Source: Methylobacterium longum (GTDB lineage: Bacteria > Pseudomonadota > Alphaproteobacteria > Rhizobiales > Beijerinckiaceae). Taken from it: a stretch of 64,000 bases of DNA. Below the pieces are notes generated by a model that did not search any database, was not told the origin of the DNA, and saw only the letters and a list, made by a program, of their open reading frames with translations. The stretch is taken from the NCBI RefSeq assembly GCF_022179385.1, contig NZ_BPQS01000020.1, positions 1 through 64,000 of the forward strand. The letters run 5' to 3'. Positions 23,834 to 32,006 of the stretch are shown here, in pieces (the stretch's first letter is position 1; every line of letters starts with the position of its first letter). Position numbers and translations under genes: made by a program.

Positions 23834-24766
23834 TCATTGGCGGATTTCCATGGCGGCGCGCAGGCCGTCCGAGAACAGGTTGAAGGCGATCGAGACGACG
23901 AAGATGCACACGCCCGGCAGCGCGGCGACGACCGGATTGACGTAGATCGCGGTGCGCAGGGTGTTGAGCATCAAGCCCCATTCGGGCTCCGGCGGGCGCA
24001 CCCCGAGGCCCAGGAACGAGAGGCCGGAAGCCAGGATCATCGAGACCGAGATCAGGCTGGTGGAATAGACGAAGATCGGTCCGACGACGTTGCCCAGGAC
24101 CTGCACGCGCATGATCGTCAGGGCCGAAGCCCCCGACAGCTTGGCGGCGTCGATGTAGTCGCGGCGGCGGATGCCGGTGGTGACGCTCTCGGCCACCCGG
24201 GCGATCTGAGGGACGAACACGAAAGTCAGCGAGACGATCGAGTTGAAGATTCCGGCGCCGAGCGCCCCCGACAGCGCGATGGCCAGCAGGACGGAGGGGA
24301 AGGCGAAGAACACGTCGATGGTGCGCATCAGGATCGTGTTGGTCCAGCCGCCGACGTAGCCGGCCAGGACTCCGATCCCCGACCCGATCACGAAGGCGAT
24401 CAGCACCGGCGTGACGCCGATGAACAGCGACAGCCGCGCGCCCAGCATCAGGCGGCTGATCATGTCGCGGCCGAGTTCGTCGGAGCCGAGCCAGTAGGTG
24501 GCGTCGCCCACGTGCTTCAGGCGGCGCAGCATCGAGCCCTTGTAGGGATCCATCGGGGTGATCCACGGCGCCAGGATCGCCACGATCACGACGAGCAGGA
24601 TCACGGCGCCGGCGCCCATGGCCACGGGGTCACGGACCAGCCGGTGCCCGACGTGACCCCAGAATCCGCGCGACGAGACGAAGGCGCCTTCCGGTGCCGC
24701 GTCGTCGGCGGTGAGCAGGCCGCCGTCGAGGGCCATTGAGGCGGCGGTGACGGGAGCGGTCATCAT
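23834..24766 (-). CDS. ABC transporter permease, DppC-like
   Basis: This 310-residue inner-membrane permease has an N-terminal cytoplasmic leader, a first helix near 40-62 and five further helices in the binding-protein-dependent transport fold. The EAA-type loop is visible as Glu-Ser-Val-Thr-Thr-Gly-Ile-Arg-Arg-Arg-Asp-Tyr-Ile-Asp-Ala-Ala. The segment Tyr-Trp-Leu-Gly-Ser-Asp-Glu-Leu-Gly-Arg-Asp is typical of DppC/OppC. It pairs with the DppB-like permease, whose gene ends 12 bases upstream in the transcript. Confidence 0.93.
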   Translation of the reverse strand: MMTAPVTAASMALDGGLLTADDAAPEGAFVSSRGFWGHVGHRLVRDPVAMGAGAVILLVVIVAILAPWITPMDPYKGSMLRRLKHVGDATYWLGSDELGRDMISRLMLGARLSLFIGVTPVLIAFVIGSGIGVLAGYVGGWTNTILMRTIDVFFAFPSVLLAIALSGALGAGIFNSIVSLTFVFVPQIARVAESVTTGIRRRDYIDAAKLSGASALTIMRVQVLGNVVGPIFVYSTSLISVSMILASGLSFLGLGVRPPEPEWGLMLNTLRTAIYVNPVVAALPGVCIFVVSIAFNLFSDGLRAAMEIRQ

Positions 24767-24777
24767 CGTCCTCCGGT

Positions 24778-25731
24778 TCAGGCGCGCTCGATGCGCGGAT
24801 CGAGGGCGGTCTGCATCACGTCAACCAGGAGGTTCAGGACCACGAAGAACATCGCCAGCACGAGGATCGAGCCCTGGAGCAGGGGCAGATCGCGCTGGAA
24901 GATCGCGGCGTTGAGGAGGAAGCCGGTGCCGGGCCACGCGAACACGGTCTCGACCAGGATCGAGCCGCCGAGGAGGTAGCCGAGTTGCAGGCCCATGATG
25001 GCGAGCGCGGTCGGGGCGGCGTTGCGCACCACGTGCCGAAACACGCCGCGCTCATCCAGGCCCTTGGCGCGCAGGGCCTCGACGAAGTCCTGGGACAGGA
25101 TGTCGGCCACCAGCGCCCGGACCGTGCGGGCGATGATGCCCATCGGAATCACCGACATCGTGACCGCCGGCAGGATCAGGTAGCGCAGGTGGTCGAAGTC
25201 TGGCCGCCAGTTCCCGGAGCCGTCAGGCCCGGCGCCGGTGGGCGGCAGCCAGCCCAGCGTCGCCGAGAACACGATCACCAGCACCATGCCGAGCCAGTAA
25301 TGCGGCACGCTCACGCCGAAGACCGAGAGCGCGGACGCCGCCCGGTCGGCCAGCGAGTTGCGATGGTAGCCCGCCACGAAGCCGAACAGCGTGCCGAAGG
25401 TGAAGCCGATCACCGTCGCCACGGAGGCGAGGATCAGGGAATTGACAACGGCGCGGCTGACCTCACCCAGCACCGGGCGTCCGGTGGCGATCGAGATGCC
25501 GAGATCGCCGTGCAGCACGTGCCAGAGCCAGATCGCGTACTGGACCGGCAGCGGCTTATCGAACCCGTAGGCGGCGCGCATCTCGTCGATGGTGGCCTGG
25601 GTCGCGTCCGCCGGCAGCACCGCGCTCAGCGGGTCGCCCGGCGCGAGGTGGACGAGGAGGAAGCAGACCACGCTGACCCCGAACGCCACGGGCGTCACGT
25701 AGACCAGTCGTTTGAGGATGTAGAGCAGCAT
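24778..25731 (-). CDS. ABC transporter permease, DppB-like
   Basis: This 317-residue permease starts with Met-Leu-Leu-Tyr-Ile-Leu-Lys-Arg-Leu, the usual DppB opening. It has the Leu-Ala-Pro-Gly-Asp-Pro segment, six helices and the EAA loop Phe-Val-Glu-Ala-Leu-Arg-Ala-Lys-Gly-Leu before Asn-Ala-Ala-Pro. It forms the channel with the DppC-like subunit. It is the first permease gene after the binding-protein gene, 78 bases away, with a small hairpin in that gap. Confidence 0.93.
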   Translation of the reverse strand: MLLYILKRLVYVTPVAFGVSVVCFLLVHLAPGDPLSAVLPADATQATIDEMRAAYGFDKPLPVQYAIWLWHVLHGDLGISIATGRPVLGEVSRAVVNSLILASVATVIGFTFGTLFGFVAGYHRNSLADRAASALSVFGVSVPHYWLGMVLVIVFSATLGWLPPTGAGPDGSGNWRPDFDHLRYLILPAVTMSVIPMGIIARTVRALVADILSQDFVEALRAKGLDERGVFRHVVRNAAPTALAIMGLQLGYLLGGSILVETVFAWPGTGFLLNAAIFQRDLPLLQGSILVLAMFFVVLNLLVDVMQTALDPRIERA

Positions 25732-25771
25732 CGCTTGCCTTGAGCTCGAAGAATACGACGTGGCCTCAGAC

Positions 25772-25796
25772 CTCCCCTCCCCGCCGGGAAGGGGAG
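25772..25796. repeat. Short GC-rich hairpin between binding-protein and permease genes
   Basis: CTCCCCT (25772-25778) pairs with AGGGGAG (25790-25796). Inside an operon, between a binding-protein gene and the permeases, such hairpins often stabilise the upstream mRNA so that more binding protein than permease is made. It lacks a T run. It also resembles a generic intergenic palindromic repeat, so its role is open. Confidence 0.4.
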
Positions 25797-25809
25797 AGAC
25801 ATGGCGGCG

Positions 25810-27432
25810 CTATCGTCCCGCCGTCGCGATGGTAATCTTCGAAAAATCCTGGAACCAGTTCTGCGCCTGGACGAAGCCCTTCACCTTGGGGCTCATGGCG
25901 CGCGGATTCACGTCGTGGGTGATCATGACGAACAACGCATCGTCAACGTACTTCTCGTGGATCTTCTCCAGAACGCTGGTCTGCTCAGCCTTGTCAAAGG
26001 CGTTGCGCGCCTGGTCGAACAGCTTGTCCATCGCGGGATCGCAGTAATAGCCCCAGTTCGTGCCGTTCGGCGGAGCGAAGTTGCACTGCAGATGCCGGAT
26101 GAAGCCGGTGAAGGGATCCTGGATGAAGTACGAGTAGTTGATCGCCGAGACACCGCGGGAGATGTCGGCCTTGGCGCCGGCCCGCCAGATGTTGATCAGC
26201 GTATTCCATTCCACGACTTCGTAATCGACCTGGATGCCGACCTCGGCGAGGTTCTGCTGGACGAACTCGTTCATCGGCAACGGCTGCATCTGGCCGGATC
26301 CCGAAGCCGAGATCGCGACCTTCAGCTTCAGCGGCTTCGCCGGACTGTAACCCGCTTCGGCGAGCAGCTTCCTGGCGGAATCCGGATCGTACTTCACGTC
26401 GAAGGTCGGATGGCCGAACCACTGGTGACCGGGAGGCATGAAGCCCTTGGCGGGGATCGCGAGACCGCCGAGCAGCTCCTTCAGGCCGTCGCGGTCGATG
26501 GCGAGATTGGCGGCCTTGCGCACGCGGACGTCGTTCCAGGGCGAGCCCTCGACCCGCGACAGGTGCCATGTCCAGTTATGCGGATAGGCATTCGTCACGA
26601 TGGTGAAGCCCGCGCCCTTGAGAGAGGCGACCGAGTCCGGCGCGGGCGCCTCGATCCAGTCCACTTGGCCGGAGCGGAGCGCAGCGGTGCGGGCATTCGC
26701 TTCCGGCAACGGGATGAGCACGAGCTTGTCGAGCTTCGGCACGCGGTTCGCGTCCCAGTACTCCTTGAACGGCACCATCTCGGCGCGCTCGCGCGGTGCG
26801 AACAGGGTGAGTTTCCACGGACCTGTGCCCGAGGGCTGCTTGGCGAAGGCGTCCCAGGATTTGCCGAGCTTCTCCCACTGCGCCGGCGACGACATCATGA
26901 TCCAGGCGATCTGGTAGGGCAGCGTCGCGTCGGGGGCCTTGGTGATGATCTCCACGGTGAGCGGATCGACGACGCGGTAGCTCGCGACCGCCGGGATCCG
27001 GGTCTTCCCCTGAGCGGATTGGCGCGGATCGTATTGTGGCGCGTCGGCCTTCAGGAGCTTGTCGAGGTTCCAGACCACGGCGTCGGCGCTGAAGTCGGAG
27101 CCGTCGTGGAATTTCACCCCCGGCCGCAACTTGAAGGTCCATTTGGTCTTGTCGGCGGCGTCGACGCCCCAGCTGGTGGCGAGCCCGGGCACGAGATCGG
27201 AGGCGAGCTCGGCGCTCGACAGGTCCCAATTGATGAGTCCGTCATAGACCGTGTAGCCCAGGAACCGCATGCCTTCGCCGCCATTGTCGGTCTGGCCGGT
27301 GGTCAGTGGGATGTCGGAGGCGGTCATGCCGATCCGCAGCGTCCCCTGCGCGAGCGCAGCGGTGCTGGCGGAGACAACCAGGGCACCGGCGAGCGCGAGA
27401 CGAGCGCCGAATTTGGTCAGGCTGAATAACAT
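25810..27432 (-). CDS. ABC transporter substrate-binding protein, family 5 (peptide/opine/nickel type)
   Basis: The precursor has a signal peptide (hydrophobic residues 10-27, ending Ala-Leu-Ala-Gln), followed by the SBP_bac_5 fold. Recognisable stretches are Val-Pro-Gly-Leu-Ala-Thr-Ser-Trp-Gly-Val, Thr-Phe-Lys-Leu-Arg-Pro-Gly-Val-Lys-Phe-His-Asp-Gly and Asn-Leu-Ala-Ile-Asp-Arg. I chose the ATG before Leu-Phe-Ser-Leu-Thr-Lys; an in-frame start 25 codons upstream would put a polar leader before the signal. The mature protein binds the substrate in the periplasm. Neighbouring amidase genes suggest a peptide, amide or ureide ligand rather than nickel. Confidence 0.92.
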   Translation of the reverse strand: MLFSLTKFGARLALAGALVVSASTAALAQGTLRIGMTASDIPLTTGQTDNGGEGMRFLGYTVYDGLINWDLSSAELASDLVPGLATSWGVDAADKTKWTFKLRPGVKFHDGSDFSADAVVWNLDKLLKADAPQYDPRQSAQGKTRIPAVASYRVVDPLTVEIITKAPDATLPYQIAWIMMSSPAQWEKLGKSWDAFAKQPSGTGPWKLTLFAPRERAEMVPFKEYWDANRVPKLDKLVLIPLPEANARTAALRSGQVDWIEAPAPDSVASLKGAGFTIVTNAYPHNWTWHLSRVEGSPWNDVRVRKAANLAIDRDGLKELLGGLAIPAKGFMPPGHQWFGHPTFDVKYDPDSARKLLAEAGYSPAKPLKLKVAISASGSGQMQPLPMNEFVQQNLAEVGIQVDYEVVEWNTLINIWRAGAKADISRGVSAINYSYFIQDPFTGFIRHLQCNFAPPNGTNWGYYCDPAMDKLFDQARNAFDKAEQTSVLEKIHEKYVDDALFVMITHDVNPRAMSPKVKGFVQAQNWFQDFSKITIATAGR

Positions 27433-27555
27433 CTTGGATCGGGTGTCCGCGTTCGTCCGGCCCAGCTGGCCCGGAATACACGCGACCCTATGCAAGGCCG
27501 CGGCCAAACCGTTTGCCGGGCCCGCGCCGGGCTGCCCGTGCTCCGCGTCGCGCGC

Positions 27556-27939
27556 CTAAGCGATGTCGATGAGGCTCACGTGGGCGGCGACGACGCGCCA
27601 GCCCTCCGGGCAGCGCACCCAGGTCTGGCTCTGACGGCCGATCTTGCCCGGAGTGGAGGGCCGGGTGAACAGGGTCATGGCGGTGGCGAAGTCGCGCCCG
27701 TAGGTCGTGATCCGGGTCTGCGCCAAGGTGCGCTCCAGACCGACCGGCGCGCGCGCGCGGCGGAAGGCGCGGATCGCGTCCATACCGTAGAGATTTTCGC
27801 CGATCCCGTACCGGATCGTCAGCGGCGTATCCCGAAACAGGGCTTCCAGAGTCGGAACGTCGTTGGTGGTGAGAGCAACCTCGTATGCCTGGAACGCCGC
27901 CTCGACTTCGGCTCTCACGGCGGGATCGTCGACGATCAT
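27556..27939 (-). CDS. HpxZ/AtzH-like SnoaL-fold protein
   Basis: The 127-residue product has the SnoaL/NTF2-like fold of HpxZ (oxalurate catabolism) and AtzH. It opens with a helix Val-Glu-Ala-Ala-Phe-Gln-Ala-Tyr-Glu-Val-Ala-Leu, then Asn-Asp-Val-Pro-Thr-Leu-Glu-Ala-Leu-Phe, then Arg-Tyr-Gly-Ile-Gly-Glu-Asn, and the basic Arg-Arg-Ala-Arg-Ala-Pro-Val-Gly-Leu-Glu-Arg loop. AtzH is linked to 1-carboxybiuret processing beside AtzE and AtzG. Its ATG overlaps the amidase TGA as ATGA. It could be an accessory enzyme or chaperone; its own chemistry is uncertain. Confidence 0.82.
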   Translation of the reverse strand: MIVDDPAVRAEVEAAFQAYEVALTTNDVPTLEALFRDTPLTIRYGIGENLYGMDAIRAFRRARAPVGLERTLAQTRITTYGRDFATAMTLFTRPSTPGKIGRQSQTWVRCPEGWRVVAAHVSLIDIA

Positions 27940-29336
27940 CGGGCAAGCTCCGCCACGGGCGCCGCGCAGGACCCGCTCGTTTCGAGGTAGCGCGCAACGC
28001 GCAGGGCCAGATCCTCGCGCCAGGGGGCGACGATAACCTGGACTCCGAGCGGCAGGCCGGCGTCGAGCCAGACCGGCACGGCGACGACGGGCAGGCCGAT
28101 GAACGAGATCGGCTGCGTGAACAGACCGATGTTGGGCCGTAGCGGCAACGTTGTGCCGTCCAGGACGAAGTGGGTCTGGCCGCCCTTCGGAGCCCGGCAA
28201 GGCGTGGTCGGTGCCAGGATCACGTCCACGCTCCCGAACAGGTCGAGCACCGCGTCGCGGTACCAGCGACGGAAGCGCTGCGCCTGCTCCACATGGGGTG
28301 CCGGGATCATCGCCCCGGCGATCAGGCGGTCGCGAACCGCGGGGTCGAAATCCTGCGGACGGGTGCGCAGGCGTTCGAGATGGAGCGTCGCGCCCTCCGC
28401 CGCGGTGATCAGGTAAGCGGCGGCCCGGGCTCGGTGCGCCTCGGGCAACTCGACGGTCCGGCGCGCACCGAGGGTGTCGGCGATTTGCGCCACCGCCGCG
28501 AACGCGTCGGGATCGCCGCCGCGGGCGAAGTAGCCACCCGCCACGGCGATCCGCAGGCCGCCGGGGCCACCGTCCAGCCCCGGCAGGACCGGATCGGGCG
28601 GGCGCGCGGTCGCCACCGGATCGTCCGTGTCCGGTCCCTGCATCGCGTCGTAGGCGAGGGCCAGATCGGTGACGCTCCGCGCCATCGGGCCGAGATGGTC
28701 GAGGCTGCCGACGAAGGGAAAGCTTCCGGCGCGGGTCAGCCGGCCGTAGGTGGGCTTGAGGCCAAAGCATCCGCAGAAGGCCGCCGGAACCCGAATCGAC
28801 CCGTTGGTGTCCGAGCCGAGGGTCAGCGGCACCAGTCCGGCGGCCAGCGCTGCCCCCGAGCCCCCGGAGGAACCGCCGGTCATGTGGTCGAGGGCGTGCG
28901 GGTTGTGGGCGTCGCCGTCATGGACGTTCTCGCCGGTGAAGTCGTAGGCATACTCGCCCATGTTGAGGGCGCCCAGCAGGATGGCTCCGGCCGCCTCCAG
29001 GCGTCGCACCAGGGCGCCGTCGCGCGCGGCCGGTGTACGGTCGCGGTTGATCTTCGAGCCCGCCCGGGTCGGCAGGCCCGCGATGTCGATCAGGTTCTTC
29101 ACCGCGAACGGCACGCCGGCGAGCGGCCCGGCAGGCACGCCTCCGCGGATGGCGGCGTCGAGCCGGTCGGCGCGCGCCAAGGCCCGGTCGGCCAGAATAT
29201 CGGTGAAGGCGTTCACGCGGCCGTCGAGGCGTCGGATCCGGTCGAGGGCTTCCGCGACCACGGTCCGAGCGCTGCTGCGCGCAGCACCGACATCGGCCGC
29301 GATGGTGGCTGCGTCCGCAGGGGCCGTCGCGCTCAT
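27936..29336 (-). CDS. AtzE/HpxY-like amidase (amidase signature family)
   Basis: This 466-residue amidase has the Lys/cis-Ser/Ser core: Lys in Val-Pro-Phe-Ala-Val-Lys-Asn-Leu-Ile-Asp, and the Ser pair in Gly-Gly-Ser-Ser-Gly-Gly-Ser-Gly-Ala-Ala and Ser-Asp-Thr-Asn-Gly-Ser-Ile-Arg-Val-Pro-Ala. In AtzE/HpxY the family hydrolyses 1-carboxybiuret or a related ureide. A GatA (tRNA amidotransferase) assignment is unlikely because a small AtzG-like partner and an HpxZ-like gene flank it, replacing GatC and GatB. It overlaps both neighbours by 4 bases. Confidence 0.86.
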   Translation of the reverse strand: MSATAPADAATIAADVGAARSSARTVVAEALDRIRRLDGRVNAFTDILADRALARADRLDAAIRGGVPAGPLAGVPFAVKNLIDIAGLPTRAGSKINRDRTPAARDGALVRRLEAAGAILLGALNMGEYAYDFTGENVHDGDAHNPHALDHMTGGSSGGSGAALAAGLVPLTLGSDTNGSIRVPAAFCGCFGLKPTYGRLTRAGSFPFVGSLDHLGPMARSVTDLALAYDAMQGPDTDDPVATARPPDPVLPGLDGGPGGLRIAVAGGYFARGGDPDAFAAVAQIADTLGARRTVELPEAHRARAAAYLITAAEGATLHLERLRTRPQDFDPAVRDRLIAGAMIPAPHVEQAQRFRRWYRDAVLDLFGSVDVILAPTTPCRAPKGGQTHFVLDGTTLPLRPNIGLFTQPISFIGLPVVAVPVWLDAGLPLGVQVIVAPWREDLALRVARYLETSGSCAAPVAELAR

Positions 29337-29527
29337 ACTTCAAATCTCGGTGCGGCATCCAGGCCGTCGCAGGGTGGGCCCCCGTTCACCAGTTCGGCCG
29401 CTGCGGCCAGAACCCGAAGGTTCGCGGTGATCGCCGGCATCCACGTCGGATCGAGCTTCAGCGCGAGGAGTGCGGACATGGCCGCCGCGTAGGCTTCGGG
29501 ATCGAAGGGGGACGTAGCCTCGGACAT
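29333..29527 (-). CDS. AtzG/HpxX-like small subunit (DUF4089 type)
   Basis: This 64-residue protein resembles AtzG and HpxX, GatC-like small subunits that stabilise the AtzE/HpxY amidase. The pattern is a helix Ala-Tyr-Ala-Ala-Ala-Met-Ser-Ala-Leu-Leu-Ala-Leu followed by Leu-Asp-Pro-Thr-Trp, then Ile-Thr-Ala-Asn-Leu-Arg-Val-Leu-Ala-Ala-Ala-Ala. The start is the ATG directly before Ser-Glu-Ala-Thr. It overlaps the amidase start by 4 bases and heads the operon. Its first-in-line position and small size match the atzG-atzE pair of cyanuric acid pathways. Confidence 0.8.
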   Translation of the reverse strand: MSEATSPFDPEAYAAAMSALLALKLDPTWMPAITANLRVLAAAAELVNGGPPCDGLDAAPRFEV

Positions 29528-30376
29528 CGCGATCCTCAGAAGCGTCCGCGGGGGCGGACGGGTGGGTTTTCCGAAGCAGGCCTCATGCCGGACCCGACAA
29601 CCCCCGGCGCGAACCGGTGTGCCTGTCCAACAGGCAAACGTCACGGTGAGCCAGCCGTCGCCGGTCCGGCCCATCTTGCCTACTTATTAGGCCGACGGAG
29701 AGCGGAAAATCGGTTGTGCGGATGCCCTGGCGGGGACCCGCGGCGGCACGAGCCTTTCGCGCGTCATAACGGGGATGCCGTGAACAGCGTGAGGCCCGGC
29801 CCGGTGAAGGCGGTGTCGCGCTCCGATGCCGCGCTTGCAGGTCAGCCTTGTCTTTCGTGAAGATGTGGGAAGATCACTCGTCCCCAGTCGACCATGACCC
29901 AGCTTCGGCGGTGCCGGTCTATTGCTCGAACCTGCCTCGGCCGCGCACATTGGGAGATGTTGATCGTTGCGTCGACCTTGTCGCTTCCCGGTGCGAACCC
30001 TATTTTCAACCTCCAGGCAGATGCGGTTCACGCGCCTGCGGGATCGCCACCGGTCGGCCATCATGATCGACCAGCTGAGGTTTTTCGGCATCGTTCGGTG
30101 AAACTCTCACAGAGATGAGCCGGTTTGTCGCTCTGCCAGCGGTCCACGTGCGCTGCAACGATTGCATATGGGTCGAAGCTGCGGTTATGGGCTTCGCATA
30201 ATCAAGACGTGGTCCGACCCGAGCGCTTTGGCGTGGGCCGAGCGCTGGGGTCGGATCACCGGCTTGGCCGGTGGATCGGTGCGGTTTCGGGGTCCGGGGA
30301 CGGCGTCGAAGCCACAAGACGACTGATAGAAACTGTCCTCGCAACACATTCAACGCTTGCAACTGAGAAAGGTCAG
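29528..30376. other. Gene-poor intergenic region
   Basis: About 850 bases without a convincing gene, visibly lower in GC than its neighbours. It holds the promoter region of the amidase operon on the left and the leader of the DUF6481 gene on the right. Short frames such as 29687-30091 on the minus strand have poor amino-acid composition and no binding site. A decayed insert or a non-coding regulatory stretch is possible. Confidence 0.5.
29621..29635. promoter_or_regulatory. 6-bp dyad upstream of the amidase operon
   Basis: GCCTGT and ACAGGC flank CCA, 94 bases upstream of the AtzG-like start. It is a compact symmetric site suited to a GntR or LysR-type regulator, though no regulator gene is adjacent. 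A random occurrence cannot be excluded. Confidence 0.3.
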
Positions 30377-30754
30377 ATGAGCGCATTCGACTACAGGAAT
30401 TTCGACGATCGTCGTCAGAACTCCCAGAATGCCAAGGCCGCCCTGCTGGCCAAGTTCAAGGCCAGGCCGCCGTCCGACGATCCCGAGGTGATCGCCAAGG
30501 CCAAGGCCCGCGCCGAGGTCACCAAGGCGCGCGAGGAGCGCACCCGCGAGCGGGAAGCCGCCCGCATCGCCGCCGAGCGCCAGGCCGCGGAAGAGAAGCG
30601 TCAGCGCGAGGAGGCGGAACTCGCCGCGCAGATCGCGCGCGAAGCCGCCGAACTCGCGGCCGCGCAGGAGCGCAAGTCCGCCGAGCTGGTCGCCAAGAAG
30701 GCGCAGCGCGACGCCCGCTACGCCGCGCGCAAGGCCAAGGCCAGCAAGCGCTGA
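30377..30754 (+). CDS. DUF6481-type highly charged coiled-coil protein
   Basis: The 125-residue protein has a short N-terminal Phe-Asp-Tyr-Arg-Asn-Phe-Asp-Asp-Arg-Arg-Gln-Asn segment, then an almost uninterrupted Lys/Arg/Glu/Ala helix to the C-terminus, as in DUF6481 proteins. A GAGAAAGG site precedes the ATG. No cysteine, signal or membrane segment is present. A long single helix could be an RNA- or protein-binding scaffold, but the family function is unknown to me. A clear terminator follows. Confidence 0.75.
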   Translation: MSAFDYRNFDDRRQNSQNAKAALLAKFKARPPSDDPEVIAKAKARAEVTKAREERTREREAARIAAERQAAEEKRQREEAELAAQIAREAAELAAAQERKSAELVAKKAQRDARYAARKAKASKR

Positions 30755-30792
30755 GCGCTGCCGGAGCCGACGCAACTGCGAAGACCGGAAGA

Positions 30793-30817
30793 CGCCCGCC
30801 CCTCAGGCGGGCGTTTT
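30793..30817 (+). terminator. Rho-independent terminator after the DUF6481 gene
   Basis: An 8-bp stem CGCCCGCC/GGCGGGCG with a 5-base loop CCTCA is followed by TTTT. It starts 39 bases after the stop codon. This is a classic intrinsic terminator on the plus strand. Confidence 0.85.
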
Positions 30818-30915
30818 CGCGTCCGGCGCGTCGGCTCCCGGGCAACCAGCGTGCCCGGCGCGGCGTTGGGAGCGACGGCGAAACCGGTTCCGTCCGTCGC
30901 TTTCAGGAGGACGAG

Positions 30916-31200
30916 ATGCTGTCTCGAACACGTCTGGCGCTCGCCGTAACGGCTTTGGCCTGGGCCAATGCCGCATCGGCGCAGGATGCTGCGGCCGTGA
31001 CCGCGTGCGATACCCTGATTGCCGCCCGCCGCGTCGATGCCGCCGCCGGCTCGGGCCAAGCGCCTCCCGTGGAGGCCGATTGCCGTCGCGTCCCGCGAAG
31101 CCGAATCGGGCCTGTCGAGCAACGGGCGCTGATCGGCGGCGCGCCCTACGAGTGTATGTCCGTCGTCGGGGGCGGTCGGTGTCTCTGGGTCGTACCCTGA
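30916..31200 (+). CDS. Small secreted hypothetical protein
   Basis: A strong AGGAGG site precedes the ATG of this 94-residue precursor. A signal peptide (Arg near residues 4-6, hydrophobic 7-20, ending Ala-Asn-Ala-Ala-Ser-Ala) gives a mature protein of about 72 residues with three or more Cys (Ala-Cys-Asp, Asp-Cys-Arg-Arg, Glu-Cys-Met, Arg-Cys-Leu), probably disulfide-paired in the periplasm. The C-terminus is Gly-Gly-Gly-Arg-Cys-Leu-Trp-Val-Val-Pro. No family is recognised. Confidence 0.65.
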   Translation: MLSRTRLALAVTALAWANAASAQDAAAVTACDTLIAARRVDAAAGSGQAPPVEADCRRVPRSRIGPVEQRALIGGAPYECMSVVGGGRCLWVVP

Positions 31201-31293
31201 GGGGACTCGGCGCAACCAGCAGTTTGACCAAGCTTCACGGCTGACCGGGATGCACTATGTCTGCGGTTCGATCAGCGAGGACCGCGCTTCAGC

Positions 31294-31593
31294 ATGCCGA
31301 GTATCCGGGCGCGGACGCGCCTTTGCGTATCGATCGTGTCGGGAACGTTGATCGGGCTCGTGCTCTCCGGCAGTCCCGCGCGCGCGGAGCCGCCGATCCG
31401 CAGTCCTGAAGACGCGGCCTGCCGTCTGGAAGCCCGCGCCAAGGTGTTCTCGGCGCCCAATCCGCACGGCCTGGAACTCGAGCAGATCGGGCGCCAGATC
31501 TATTTTGCCTGCATGAGCAGGCTCGGCCAGCGCGAGGCACGGCCCGCGAAGCGCTCCAGCCGGCGGCGCGGTCATCGGCATCGGCGGCGCTGA
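31294..31593 (+). CDS. Small secreted protein with His/Arg tail
   Basis: This 99-residue precursor has a signal peptide (hydrophobic 11-26, ending Ser-Pro-Ala-Arg-Ala). The mature part includes two Cys (Ala-Ala-Cys-Arg and Phe-Ala-Cys-Met) and ends in a strongly basic Arg/His cluster. The two Cys could form one disulfide. The tail might bind nucleic acid, metal or envelope polymers; this is inference. No family is recognised. It converges with a small minus-strand gene over a hairpin. Confidence 0.55.
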   Translation: MPSIRARTRLCVSIVSGTLIGLVLSGSPARAEPPIRSPEDAACRLEARAKVFSAPNPHGLELEQIGRQIYFACMSRLGQREARPAKRSSRRRGHRHRRR

Positions 31594-31603
31594 AGCGCCG
31601 CCG
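31582..31603. terminator. Hairpin between convergent genes, overlapping a stop codon
   Basis: CGGCGGCGC and GCGCCGCCG pair over a TGAA loop that contains the TGA of the His/Arg-tailed protein gene. The 9-bp GC stem serves both convergent transcripts. There is no T run. Confidence 0.5.
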
Positions 31604-31609
31604 GCCCGC

Positions 31610-31816
31610 TCAGGCGTCGAGTGGCGCGCCGATCCGGGCGCGGAGCTGTAGGCGGAGGCGATCGTCCCCGCCCTCGGCTTCGAGGGCTGCCATCAGGCGC
31701 AGGAGCTGACTGAGCGGGGTCGACCGGCTTCCGATGGCGTCCGCGATCTGCTCCGGTAGGGACTTCGAGCCGGGGATGAAGCGCCGTGCCGGGCCGGCGA
31801 GATGAGTCTGGGGCAT
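31610..31816 (-). CDS. Hypothetical 68-residue protein
   Basis: This protein is mainly helical, with Ala-Gly-Pro-Ala-Arg-Arg-Phe-Ile-Pro-Gly-Ser near the N-terminus and a helix Leu-Leu-Arg-Leu-Met-Ala-Ala-Leu-Glu-Ala-Glu. It has no signal or membrane segment. It is convergent with the secreted-protein gene and isolated upstream. The gene is plausible by composition, without homology support. Confidence 0.4.
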   Translation of the reverse strand: MPQTHLAGPARRFIPGSKSLPEQIADAIGSRSTPLSQLLRLMAALEAEGGDDRLRLQLRARIGAPLDA

Positions 31817-32006
31817 ACGAGGCGCGCGTCCTTCGAGAAGATCCAGATTGGCGGGCGGGTCGCTACGCCTTTCGATCGCCCTGCACCAGCCCCTTTCTCA
31901 TATTTGCGTAGCCGGCATCAATCTCCGTCACCGCGCTGCAACAGCCGGGACGGAAACTGTGGATGATGAGCGCTGTGCGGTGGAAAGTGCTTTCCCGTCG
32001 CGCTTC

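Noticed and set aside
25772-25796. Riboswitch or attenuator in the operon gap
   Set aside because: The hairpin is small and simple with no alternative pairing; it is listed only as a short hairpin.
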